Shown: piece by piece, positions 53,014-61,227 of the stretch
How the letters are laid out: every line of letters begins with the position of its first letter
Numbering within the stretch: the stretch's first letter is position 1
Assembly (NCBI GenBank): GCA_021201335.1
Contig: JAJQFD010000032.1
Location: forward strand, 1 to 61,429
DNA: 61,429 nucleotides
Source of the DNA: Bacteroides sp.
Lineage (GTDB): Bacteria > Bacteroidota > Bacteroidia > Bacteroidales > Bacteroidaceae
Reading direction: 5' to 3'
Notes under the pieces: model-generated
The model's database searches: none
The model's input: only the letters and a program-made list of their open reading frames with translations
Told to the model about the DNA's origin: nothing
Made by a program: the position numbers and the translations under genes

Positions 53014-54987
53014 TTAATTAATCCAGGCTTCTTTAGGAACAAAAGGATAGATAGAAATCTCAGCCGGTTCTTTGGCGGGAATAATATCTTTGTAAGGCTC
53101 TTGTATACCTGCTTTCTCCATAATGGCTTTGGCTTCGTCATCAAACGGACGATTGCGGAAGTTAATGGTATTAGTAAGCGGCGTATTTACCCCGTTGTTA
53201 ATGGTTCCATTGTCCTTCACCAGATTATGATCGATTATAATATCATGGCAACGATCGGATGCTATATGAAGCCACAATTTATGCAAACTGTTGATTACGT
53301 TATTTGTAATAGTGAAATATGCCGAACCGTCATCGGGATAGATACAACGCGGGCCATCGAAAAGATAATTGCCGGTAATCACCGAATCCGGTTGTTTACC
53401 GAGTGTGTAAATAATCCCTCCGTCATGGAGTACAAGGTGAGTTTTACCCAGACGGTTGTAATTGATGGTATTGTTTTTAGCCACAGTTGAAGGTGGAATT
53501 TTGGCATTCGCCCACCACCAGCCACAGGCAATGGCTCCATAAGGTGTTCCATATATATCGTTATAATCAAAATTAACATTCTCAACGAAGAAACCCAGAA
53601 CGGCTTCCACCATTCGGAAGTCGAGCGATATATTCCGAATATAATTATTGGTAACCTGAATGTTCTTACATACTCCTTCCACTCCTGCTCCGTATATATC
53701 ACCGTCGCCAATTTCGTAATGTTGTGGATGTCCGATTGAAACAGCATTCCCCAGCAGGTCATTGAAAAAGTTTCCCACGATTTTAGAATCAGTCACATCA
53801 TTTACATAACTAATGGCTATTGCTGAATTAAGTTGTTCAAATCGGTTTCTGACAAAGCTGATGTTCTGGCTATTCTTTACATCAATGGTCCCGGGGGGGG
53901 GTACATCTGTACTGTTGTATTTCGTAGGATGCCAGTTCCCGTCAGGAATGTATTTAATAGCCAGTCCGAGGCTCTGAATACCACCAAAACCATACGAATT
54001 CTCTACTTTCATCAACTCCCAGGCATCGTGTGAAAAGGTGATTTCTTCGAAAGCGAGGTTTTGTACTCGTGAATTTACCGATTTACCATAAATACGTATT
54101 AATCCCTCACTCACAGGAGCAATAACATGTGCCTGGCTCATATTTTCATTCTCTGCCGCATAATAATAGAGGCGTTGTTGTTTGCTATCAAAATAGAATT
54201 CACCCGGACTGTCGAGCAGTTCAAAAGCGTTTCGAATGATAAAATCTTTGTTATATCCAGTTGCACCTGCCCAAGCTAATGAAGTAAGGATGGCGCCATA
54301 GGGTTGCTGAAGGCGTACCACAACCGTATCCTTATCCAGTCTTTCAATGTCAGAAACACAAAAAACTTTTTCATTCCACACGTTCTTTTGGATCAGTTCC
54401 ACGTTTTCCGGGTTGCCGAGCACAGGCAGATCTTTCAGGAGAAACTTAATACCTTCCACCACTGTTCCGGCTCCGTAAGCCCAGGATTCAGTTCCTTTCA
54501 CTTCCATTTCGCCCCAGCTGCCTTGTCCGGTAATTGGCCTCGACATTCCAGCCATTCGGGCACGATTACCATTGACAAAAAGGGCACGTAATTTCTGATT
54601 GCTGTTAAAAGGTGCACTATATATTTTCCGGTGAGTGGTAGGTTCCCACCCAGTAATTTCCTGTCCTCCACTGAGAATCGGTTTTTCACCCTGATAAGCT
54701 TTATATATTACCCGGAAACCATTCATTCCTGAATCTTCTTCCGTAAAAACAAGAGGCGATGAAACATAGTAGGTCCCTCCTCTGAGGTAAACTGTTATAT
54801 CTCCCTTCATCTTTTTATTCATCTTCCTGACGGCCCGCTTGGCCTCTTCAATGGAAGAATAGGGAGACTCTAAAGTGCCTTTCCCTCCTTTAGGCGTACC
54901 TGGAGAAACATAGAGAGATTGTTGGGCGTGCGTGACAAACGTTGTCAATAAAATAGTTAAAGTCGTAGCGATAAGATTTCTAATCAT
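53014..54987 (-). CDS. Secreted right-handed parallel beta-helix protein
   Basis: 657 residues. A signal peptide (MIRNLIATTLTILLTTFVTHAQ) is followed by SLYVSPGTPKGGKGTLESPY and SSIEEAKRAVRKMNKKMKGD, the usual entry of pectate-lyase-like beta-helices, then many N-rich coil turns (ISFVRNRFEQLNSAIAIS, IQVTNNYIRNISLD, VNFDYNDIYGTPYGAIACG). The family holds polysaccharide lyases and glycosidases; the substrate is unknown. The coding strand has a run of nine C at 53893-53901 (DVPPPGT), which could slip. First gene of the two-gene unit. Confidence 0.85.
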   Translation of the reverse strand: MIRNLIATTLTILLTTFVTHAQQSLYVSPGTPKGGKGTLESPYSSIEEAKRAVRKMNKKMKGDITVYLRGGTYYVSSPLVFTEEDSGMNGFRVIYKAYQGEKPILSGGQEITGWEPTTHRKIYSAPFNSNQKLRALFVNGNRARMAGMSRPITGQGSWGEMEVKGTESWAYGAGTVVEGIKFLLKDLPVLGNPENVELIQKNVWNEKVFCVSDIERLDKDTVVVRLQQPYGAILTSLAWAGATGYNKDFIIRNAFELLDSPGEFYFDSKQQRLYYYAAENENMSQAHVIAPVSEGLIRIYGKSVNSRVQNLAFEEITFSHDAWELMKVENSYGFGGIQSLGLAIKYIPDGNWHPTKYNSTDVPPPGTIDVKNSQNISFVRNRFEQLNSAIAISYVNDVTDSKIVGNFFNDLLGNAVSIGHPQHYEIGDGDIYGAGVEGVCKNIQVTNNYIRNISLDFRMVEAVLGFFVENVNFDYNDIYGTPYGAIACGWWWANAKIPPSTVAKNNTINYNRLGKTHLVLHDGGIIYTLGKQPDSVITGNYLFDGPRCIYPDDGSAYFTITNNVINSLHKLWLHIASDRCHDIIIDHNLVKDNGTINNGVNTPLTNTINFRNRPFDDEAKAIMEKAGIQEPYKDIIPAKEPAEISIYPFVPKEAWIN

Positions 54988-55060
54988 AATTAAGATAATA
55001 AATATGGTTTTTAGTACAATATATCAGGCATGAATAAATAAGCAAAAGAAATCGTAAATG

Positions 55061-55090
55061 CAAAGATAAAAAAACGAAAGTAAAAAGCAA
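55061..55090 (-). promoter_or_regulatory. Promoter of the beta-helix gene
   Basis: On the minus strand: TTG (55090-55088), 19-bp spacer, TATCTTTG (55068-55061). Full consensus; leader of about 66 nt. Confidence 0.7.
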
Positions 55091-55170
55091 ATAAGAACAA
55101 AGATTTACTTGTTTCTTTGTATTGCGACATACAATAAAGAACAGAAAATAGCTGGTATCGGTCAGGAAAT

Positions 55171-55280
55171 GAAGTTCATCGTTATATAATTGCCGGTAGC
55201 ATTCTGGCCAAAAGGAAGTTGTATTCAAAGCAAATGCCGGTAGGATTTAGGAGGAATCCCTGTAGCATCCGTAAACAAAA
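55171..55280. repeat. 22-bp periodic repeat array, CCGGTAG family (array 2)
   Basis: Cores lie at 55193, 55237 and 55259. A diverged unit in register at 55215 (GAAGTTGTAT) resembles another at 55171 (GAAGTTCATC), giving five 22-bp steps. The conserved core CCGGTAGSAT is the same as in array 1, 44 kb away. It sits in the 369-bp divergent gap between the beta-helix and macro genes, which otherwise holds only their promoters. Confidence 0.75.
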
Positions 55281-55356
55281 AATATTCGATTTCTAAAGTT
55301 GCTGTATCAGGAATAAAAAAAGTACTTTTATACTTTTATTATAAACACTTCATATT

Positions 55357-55875
55357 ATGCAAATTGAACTTATAAAAGGTGACATCACAGTCATTGAAGC
55401 AGACGCTATTGTGAATGCTGCTAACTCTTCATTACTAGGTGGTGGAGGTGTGGATGGGGCTATTCACCGCAAAGGAGGTCCGCAGATACTGGAAGAATGC
55501 AAAGTTATCCGCAATACAAAAGGTAAATGCAATACAGGAAAAGCCGTTTATACAAGTGCCGGAAACCTTCCTGCAAAATATGTAATACATACCGTAGGTC
55601 CGGTTTGGTATGGTGGCTTCGGGAAAGAGCCCCGCCTACTGGCATCCTGTTATATTAATTCATTAAAGATAGCTAATAGCCTGGGTGTAAAAACAATCGC
55701 CTTCCCTAACATTAGTACAGGAGTTTACCATTTCCCGAAAGACATAGCGGCGCAGATTGCTATTGAAACAGTGAAGAACTTCCTTTCCGAGGAAAATCAA
55801 ACCATTAAGAAAGTAATCTTTGTTTGTTTTGACGAGGAGAATTATCGGTTGTATGAGAATCTGTTGAAGGCTTAA
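55357..55875 (+). CDS. Macro-domain protein, YmdB-like ADP-ribose deacylase/hydrolase
   Basis: 172 residues, the single-domain MacroD/YmdB type: [40 protein letters not shown] near the start, [25 protein letters not shown], and [12 protein letters not shown] (ligand loop). Such enzymes hydrolyse O-acetyl-ADP-ribose and remove ADP-ribose from acidic residues. This is a different subfamily from the macro gene at 50232. It lies just upstream of the tRNA-like RNA and the TerD-like protein gene, all on the plus strand. Confidence 0.95.
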   Translation: MQIELIKGDITVIEADAIVNAANSSLLGGGGVDGAIHRKGGPQILEECKVIRNTKGKCNTGKAVYTSAGNLPAKYVIHTVGPVWYGGFGKEPRLLASCYINSLKIANSLGVKTIAFPNISTGVYHFPKDIAAQIAIETVKNFLSEENQTIKKVIFVCFDEENYRLYENLLKA

Positions 55876-55974
55876 CTGCCTCAACAAATCCCCAGATATA
55901 GCCGTTCATAAACAAAAAATCACTTTTTCTTAAAATAATTTCTACTACGCAAAAAAGCTGCGCATCACCCCTTG

Positions 55975-55982
55975 TATCTTTG
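55975..55982 (+). promoter_or_regulatory. -7 box for the tRNA-like RNA
   Basis: TATCTTTG, exact consensus; start expected near 55990. A weaker GATCTTTG (56023-56030) would place the start almost exactly at the base of the stem-loop at 56038. Confidence 0.55.
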
Positions 55983-56037
55983 TAACATCAAACAAGACAA
56001 TAACATTATAATCGAATTAAACGATCTTTGAAATATG

Positions 56038-56102
56038 GAAACAGGTCAAGTACAAGTTACTTCAACTCTTTAGGATAGATCACTTGTACAATTACCCGTT
56101 TC
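56038..56102 (+). ncRNA. Long stem-loop 5' of the tRNA-like domain
   Basis: GAAACAGGT (56038-56046) pairs with ACCCGTTTC (56094-56102, one mismatch), and GTACAAGT (56050-56057) pairs exactly with ACTTGTAC (56082-56089). A 24-nt loop and a small internal loop remain. It stands 6 nt before the tRNA-like acceptor stem, probably in the same transcript. The layout of a long helix beside a tRNA mimic recalls bacterial Y RNAs. Confidence 0.65.
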
Positions 56103-56108
56103 ATTCTT

Positions 56109-56304
56109 GAGACAGTAGCTCAGTTGGTAGAGCAGGTAATTCCAGAAATTACCTTAATGAGTGCAGGTCAATTAAAGCATACTTCAAACACTGGAACTAA
56201 TGGTTCGAAACCATACGCTTTAACATTACCCCACGAAAGGTCAATCGGAATTTACTTCAGGATCCCTAATCCCCGGGTCGTCGGTTCGAGTCCGGCCTGT
56301 CTCA
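56109..56304 (+). ncRNA. tRNA-like structured RNA with a large domain replacing the anticodon arm
   Basis: 196 nt. Acceptor GAGACAG (56109-56115) pairs perfectly with CTGTCTC (56297-56303). D arm GCTC-AGTTGGTA-GAGC and A26 are canonical. The 5-nt variable loop GGGTC and T arm GTCGG-TTCGAGT-CCGGC (56280-56296) are intact, with discriminator A. Between A26 and the variable loop are about 140 nt instead of 17. Helices there: GGTAATT/AATTACC (56135-56153), TTAAAGC/GCTTTAA (56172-56223) enclosing ATGGT/ACCAT, and GGAT/ATCC (56260-56272). TTCCAG (56140-56145) can also pair with CTGGAA (56191-56196), a possible pseudoknot. Confidence 0.8.
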
Positions 56305-56396
56305 CTCTCATGGTCAAAGAAGCTTACTTCACCTACACTTAAAATGTAATTAGCCTCTTCATTACCCTGTTTATTTCACTATAAAATTAATATGCA

Positions 56397-58640
56397 ATGA
56401 AAACGAATTTGCTAAAAGTTTCGATCAGACAAAATGCTCTTTACATCTCACAGGATGAAAGAGTTATTGCTCCATCGAAAGAGAATCTGCGACAAACTAC
56501 TGTAGTATTAGTAGCCAACTTGCGAAAATTGGGTTACAGTGTGTCAGAAGACTTATTACATGCTCTCAATCAGTTGGCACCCCATCAGTTGGTTGCGATC
56601 TTCGACACGATGAAAGAAGTGCTCGGCGTAAAGCTTAACTGGGCACCGTTGGTGAAAGGCTGGGATAATCCAACCGGAGAATCGGGAATGGATCATCTTA
56701 TTACGTGGTGTGCCAACATTTTTAATAGTAAAGAAGGAGCACGTCTACAATGCGGGCACCTGATACCTGAAAACACATTCCCGCTAGAGAGATATAATGG
56801 TTGCCCCTTCTGTGGAACTCCGTTTGTATTGGCAAACATTGAAAACTACGGCCAAGGGAGCAAACTAAAAACCTTGGAGTTGTGGACAGAAGAAGATCTG
56901 ACCAACTATTATAAAGACTTATTGGAATCCCGTACTGTACTGGATGCCACCCAGGCCGACAGTTTGAAAATACTGGCAGAAGAGTTGCTATTGCCCGATG
57001 CGAAAATTACCATGAAAGAAACACAAGTTATGCTAATAGACACATTGGTCAGCAAAGAAGCATACGACAAAGCCCGGCAGTTTATTACCGGGCCCCAAGA
57101 TATTCTGCGTTACCTGTGGTACAAGAAAACAGGCTTCCTGCAAATTGTGGAACCGAAAACTATCTTGAAAAGAAACACCAGGAACCATGCACATATCACT
57201 CCGATGCTGGATCGTTCAAAACAGGCATCCGTTGATCAAAAAGAAGCCCTGAAACTAAAGTACAACCGTTCTCAGTGCCGGATGGTAGCCAACTGGCTTA
57301 ACAGTATGGATATGGATATTGAAAAGGCATGCGAAATAATGCATCCAAAACGAGGTATGTGGATACGTTTTATTCGTGCTCTTCGTTTGGCCGAATATGC
57401 CCAAAAACCCGGATTCGAATACCTGAAGGAATTAATGGATGTATTCTATAATCAGGCTTACTCTGTTTATCAGGGAGAAGTGGAACAGTCGCGCCTGAAG
57501 GCCAATGCTGATAAGACCTTTGCACTATTGAAACAAAGACCAGGACTATTCGCCCGTTCCTTGTTTGCCAATATGCTTTGGTTTGGTGCCGATGAAACAC
57601 TGGCTGCTTTTGAGGATGTGATGGACAAAGTTCCTGCCCGCCTGTTGTTTACGCTCAACATGTATGCGCAGAATTATTTTGATCCGAACACCAGCCGAAT
57701 GGTAAAGCCATTGGGCGGTACGGCAAAAAGAATTGGTCCGAATAAACTAATCAGTCTTTATACAGCCGAACAATTGAAAGAGATGATTGGTGGTGTAGAA
57801 AATTTGTGTCTGAAAGCCGTTGGCAAACGCTTCCAACAGATTAAGACAGAGAATAAAACGATGTTCATTGATCCGGCCTTATTCAAGATACCTTTGTCCA
57901 TAGGCGACCGAAGCGAAACCGTACAGGATACAAATTCCGCCCTGATGGGTACACGTTTCCCTGTAGAAAGCGACACAGTGAGACTGTTTATGCAATGGGG
58001 TAAAGATCTTCCGGCCCAACATTTGGATATGGATTTGAGCTGTCATATTGCCTTGCCAGACAGTACGCAGGTATGTTCTTACTTCAACCTGGTTGCTACG
58101 GGTACTAAGCATAGCGGCGATATCCGTAGTATTCCGGACAAAGTGGGTACGGCTGAATACATTAACATAAACATCGATGAGCTAAGAAAAGCCAAAGCAC
58201 GGTATATTACCTTTACCTGTAATGCGTATAGTAACGGATCTATTTCTCCCAACCTTGTAGTAGGTTGGATGAATTCAGCTTATCCGATGAAGATCTCACA
58301 AAAGACAGGTGTCGCCTATGATCCATCTTGCGTACAACACCAGGTAAGAGTGACAAAAGGATTGACGAAGGGATTGGTATTTGGTGTTCTGGATGTAGAT
58401 GCCCGAGAAATCATCTGGCTTGAGATGCCTTTCGGCGGCCAAACGGTGAATAGTCTGGATGCGGAAGGTGTTGAAGCCTTGCTGGCTAAGCTGAATAGCA
58501 AAATAACCATTGGTAATTTGCTAACCATCAAAGCGAATGCGCAGGATATAGAGGTTATTGAAAACGAAGAAGCCGACGAAGCGTATACCATGCAATGGGC
58601 CATGAATACCGCTGGGGTGACTAAGCTATTGATTGACTAA
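56397..58640 (+). CDS. Zinc-site / helical-repeat / TerD-like protein, candidate partner of the tRNA-like RNA
   Basis: 747 residues, no signal peptide. Cys119, His121, Cys136 and Cys139 form a CxH...CxxC zinc site. Residues about 150-480 are helical and repeat-like (GMWIRFIRALRLAEY, LLKQRPGLFARSLFANML, VMDKVPARLLFTLNMYAQ), reminiscent of HEAT-type RNA-binding folds. Residues about 525-680 resemble TerD (DLSCHIALPDS, SYFNLV, HSGDIRSIPDKVGTAEYINI, ARYITFTCNAY). Large TerD-tailed proteins of this style also occur, as I recall, in Streptomyces. It begins 92 nt after the tRNA-like RNA in the same direction. An RNP role is inference. Confidence 0.72.
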   Translation: MKTNLLKVSIRQNALYISQDERVIAPSKENLRQTTVVLVANLRKLGYSVSEDLLHALNQLAPHQLVAIFDTMKEVLGVKLNWAPLVKGWDNPTGESGMDHLITWCANIFNSKEGARLQCGHLIPENTFPLERYNGCPFCGTPFVLANIENYGQGSKLKTLELWTEEDLTNYYKDLLESRTVLDATQADSLKILAEELLLPDAKITMKETQVMLIDTLVSKEAYDKARQFITGPQDILRYLWYKKTGFLQIVEPKTILKRNTRNHAHITPMLDRSKQASVDQKEALKLKYNRSQCRMVANWLNSMDMDIEKACEIMHPKRGMWIRFIRALRLAEYAQKPGFEYLKELMDVFYNQAYSVYQGEVEQSRLKANADKTFALLKQRPGLFARSLFANMLWFGADETLAAFEDVMDKVPARLLFTLNMYAQNYFDPNTSRMVKPLGGTAKRIGPNKLISLYTAEQLKEMIGGVENLCLKAVGKRFQQIKTENKTMFIDPALFKIPLSIGDRSETVQDTNSALMGTRFPVESDTVRLFMQWGKDLPAQHLDMDLSCHIALPDSTQVCSYFNLVATGTKHSGDIRSIPDKVGTAEYININIDELRKAKARYITFTCNAYSNGSISPNLVVGWMNSAYPMKISQKTGVAYDPSCVQHQVRVTKGLTKGLVFGVLDVDAREIIWLEMPFGGQTVNSLDAEGVEALLAKLNSKITIGNLLTIKANAQDIEVIENEEADEAYTMQWAMNTAGVTKLLID

Positions 58641-58685
58641 TCGGCCATTTATCCTTTATGTAAATAAGATAAATAATTGTAAGTT

Positions 58686-58733
58686 AAATACAGGGAAATG
58701 TCCTCATCCAGGTTATTTCTCTGTATTTTTTGT
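58686..58733 (+). terminator. Terminator of the TerD-like gene
   Basis: AAATACAGGGAAAT (58686-58699) / ATTTCTCTGTATTT (58715-58728), one mismatch, followed by TT and a T-rich tail. Confidence 0.8.
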
Positions 58734-58782
58734 GTAAAGTAATTATACTTTCAAAAAAAACAAAGAATTTTGTTATCCGTCT

Positions 58783-58828
58783 TTGGATGTCACCGATTTA
58801 ATAAATATGTTTGTCACTATAAAGTGAC
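58783..58828 (+). promoter_or_regulatory. Promoter and operator of the TetR gene
   Basis: TTG (58783-58785), 20-bp spacer, TATGTTTG (58806-58813). The inverted repeat GTCACT-ATAA-AGTGAC (58813-58828) overlaps the expected start point, a classic position for TetR self-repression. Confidence 0.75.
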
Positions 58829-58841
58829 TAACAATTAAATA

Positions 58842-59456
58842 ATGGAAAACAAATACACTCGGAAAAGCGAAAAACGGCTAATAGAAGCAGTCAGTACCAT
58901 TATCGAAAAAGATGGATTTACCAAAGTAGGAATAAATCATATTGCCCGCATAGCCGGATGTGATAAAGTACTTATATACCGCTACTTCGGCGGATTAGAA
59001 GGATTGCTGGCGGCATGGGCCAAAGAAAATGACTTCTACACATCAGCATTCGATAAGTTTTATGCAGAGATTGAAAAGGTTGATCAAAACCAGCTCAGGG
59101 AATTAACGAAGAAGATTCTGCTCTCGCAATTACATTTCCTGCAAGAAAACAAAACAATGCAAGAGCTTCTGCTCTGGGAACTATCCGGGCGTTCGAAATT
59201 TAAAACACTGCAAGATATACGGGAGAGAAACGGCCATAAACTTCAACAGCTTTTAACCGACATGGCAAACGTCAGAACAGAAGATATAAACCTGTATATA
59301 ACCGTACTCATTACCTCTATTGAATTCATGGTATTGTACACCCGCCAGTATCCATTATTTAATGGAACAAACTTCAGCAAAGAAGACTCCTGGAACCGAT
59401 TTGAGAAAGTAATTACCAATTATATAGACATGTTATTCGATACTTTTATATCATGA
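58842..59456 (+). CDS. TetR/AcrR family transcriptional regulator
   Basis: 204 residues. The N-terminal HTH (KRLIEAVSTIIEKDGFTKVGINHIARIAGCDKVLIYRYFGGLEGLL) is the TetR pattern; the rest is a helical ligand/dimer domain. A palindrome over its own promoter suggests autorepression. Its stop overlaps the start of the nitroreductase-like gene (ATGA), so that gene is the likely target of control. Confidence 0.93.
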   Translation: MENKYTRKSEKRLIEAVSTIIEKDGFTKVGINHIARIAGCDKVLIYRYFGGLEGLLAAWAKENDFYTSAFDKFYAEIEKVDQNQLRELTKKILLSQLHFLQENKTMQELLLWELSGRSKFKTLQDIRERNGHKLQQLLTDMANVRTEDINLYITVLITSIEFMVLYTRQYPLFNGTNFSKEDSWNRFEKVITNYIDMLFDTFIS

Positions 59457-60490
59457 AAACTACTATTTTACTTCCCCTTTCCTTTTTCTTACTTATCTTC
59501 CTAAAACCGTTTGAAATGAACGCACAACAAAATGACTATCGCAAAATGATTGAATACGCGATAAAAGCTCCTTCCGGACATAACACTCAACCATGGAAAT
59601 TCAAAATCAATGAGAATTCCATTGATATAATACCCGACTTCAGCAAAACCTTGCCGGTAGTTGATAATGATAATCGTGAATTATTTATCAGTTTGGGATG
59701 TGCCGCTGAAAATCTTTGCATAACAGCATCCACCCGGAGCTATCACACAAAGATGACTGTAACAGAGAAAGGAATCATCACTATACACTTACAAAAAGAT
59801 TCTTCCATCAAACCCGATGTATTATTTGATGAAATTGAGAAACGCCAAACAAACCGAGGCGTATATAACTCCGAATACATTGAAGATGACCTGTTAAAAG
59901 ATTGTCTATCCGTTGTCCCTTCAGAAAACGGTATATATGCTTATTGTTGGAAGTACGGTACTCCTGAATTTGAAAAGATAAGAGAACTGATTGTGGAAGG
60001 AAATACGATCCAGATGGATGATACCGGATTTGTAGAAGAATTAAAGTCGTGGATGCGATTCAATAAGAAACACTCTCTCAAAAAAATGGATGGATTAAGT
60101 TATAATGTTTTTGGAGCTCCCAATCTGCCTATGTTTATTTCTAAACCCGCGATGGGTTCCTATCTCAACAGTAAGAAACAGAACAAAGGAGATATAAAGA
60201 AAATAGACTCATCGTCACACTTTGTGATCCTGGCCTCAAAAGATAACACCATTACAGAATGGATATTGCTGGGCAGGTATATGGAACGCTTTTTACTGAA
60301 AACAACAGCTGTCGGCATCGCCCATACATATATGAATCAACCGTGCGAAGTAGCAGAATTAAGGCCAAAACTACGAGAGGTGTTAGCTATTAATAAGCAA
60401 CATCCACAGATTGTACTTCGTCTTGGGTATGCAAAGCAAGCGGCCTATTCAAAAAGGAAAAATATAAAAGAGGTTCTTATTACAGAATAA
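59453..60490 (+). CDS. Acg-type nitroreductase-fold protein, exported
   Basis: 345 residues. A signal peptide (KTTILLPLSFFLLIFLKPFEMNAQ) is followed by YRKMIEYAIKAPSGHNTQPW, the FMN-contact opening of the Acg/nitroreductase group, and a late FVILASKDNTITEWILLGRYMERFLL ... GIAHTYMNQPCEV. Members are about twice the size of a simple nitroreductase and some only bind FMN. An exported copy is unusual because FMN must be supplied outside the cytoplasm. Translationally coupled to the TetR gene. Confidence 0.85.
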   Translation: MKTTILLPLSFFLLIFLKPFEMNAQQNDYRKMIEYAIKAPSGHNTQPWKFKINENSIDIIPDFSKTLPVVDNDNRELFISLGCAAENLCITASTRSYHTKMTVTEKGIITIHLQKDSSIKPDVLFDEIEKRQTNRGVYNSEYIEDDLLKDCLSVVPSENGIYAYCWKYGTPEFEKIRELIVEGNTIQMDDTGFVEELKSWMRFNKKHSLKKMDGLSYNVFGAPNLPMFISKPAMGSYLNSKKQNKGDIKKIDSSSHFVILASKDNTITEWILLGRYMERFLLKTTAVGIAHTYMNQPCEVAELRPKLREVLAINKQHPQIVLRLGYAKQAAYSKRKNIKEVLITE

Positions 60491-60493
60491 TGT

Positions 60494-61225
60494 TCACTCT
60501 TTTTCCATGAAATCACGATATTGGTGGATTAGGTTTGTGAGATAGGAATCATATTCTTTGTTTCTTTCCTCTTTCCACTTCTCATTATGATAAGTAAACT
60601 GACTGGCTTTATTTAGATGTACAGCAGCATTATCTTTCTGATCTGTGAAGTTGTACATCGCTGCTTTAATTATATAATATTCTTTCTCTCTACCTCTACA
60701 TAAACTATCCCTCAATATTTGATTTGCCAATTCCAGAGAAGCAAGCCGGGAATCCCTGGCCTTTTCCGGTTGATCTTCCCGCTCGTAATGATAACCTGCC
60801 ACTCTATTAAAATCACACCAGAATTCGACATCCCTTTCCAGCACTGTATATATTCCCTGGGCAATGTCGAAACGAATACTCATCGGTATAGATAAATAAC
60901 TATCATATTTCCGATCCAATTTGATGGTTGCCAGATAGCTTTTGATAGCATCTTTTTTTATGCCAGGTACACTATCAAAATCCCACATATAGGTAGTAAA
61001 ATGGCATTCCGTGCAACTATAAACCGAAGGAAAGTCTGTCAATGGCCAATATACATATTGAAACTTGGAAGGCCAATGATAAATGTATCCACCGTAACTA
61101 CTTATTTGCTCATATTCCGCTTCATGACTACAAATAGGGCAGGTACGGTTCACTGCTCTCCATCTGGTAGCAGAAAGATTAAAAGTAAATATCAGAAAGC
61201 TGCAAAATAACAAAAACCGTCTCAT
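60494..61225 (-). CDS. Secreted DUF2225-like protein with a zinc site
   Basis: 243 residues from ATG 61225; the frame opens at 61267 but only the inner start gives a clean signal peptide (RRFLLFCSFLIFTFNLSA). The mature part begins with RTCPICSHEAEYEQI and later VYSCTECHFTTYMWDF, giving two CxxC pairs for one zinc, as in DUF2225. The rest is helical and TPR-like (DSRLASLELANQILRDSLCR, DNAAVHLNKASQFTYHNEKW). Function unknown. Only 3 bp separate it from the convergent nitroreductase gene. Confidence 0.75.
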   Translation of the reverse strand: MRRFLLFCSFLIFTFNLSATRWRAVNRTCPICSHEAEYEQISSYGGYIYHWPSKFQYVYWPLTDFPSVYSCTECHFTTYMWDFDSVPGIKKDAIKSYLATIKLDRKYDSYLSIPMSIRFDIAQGIYTVLERDVEFWCDFNRVAGYHYEREDQPEKARDSRLASLELANQILRDSLCRGREKEYYIIKAAMYNFTDQKDNAAVHLNKASQFTYHNEKWKEERNKEYDSYLTNLIHQYRDFMEKE

Positions 61226-61227
61226 GA

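Noticed and set aside
54980..55228. 82-codon minus-strand ORF upstream of the beta-helix gene
   Set aside because: It overlaps the mapped promoter and the 22-bp array and has no protein-like composition.
56135..56274. Group I intron in a tRNA
   Set aside because: About 123 extra nt is below the size of a group I core, no P7-type core motif is seen, and removing the insert at any point I tried does not leave a normal anticodon arm.
56124..56342. 72-codon ORF across the tRNA-like RNA
   Set aside because: It runs through the D arm, insert and T arm; the VVGSSPA-type peptide is the usual false reading of a tRNA T arm.
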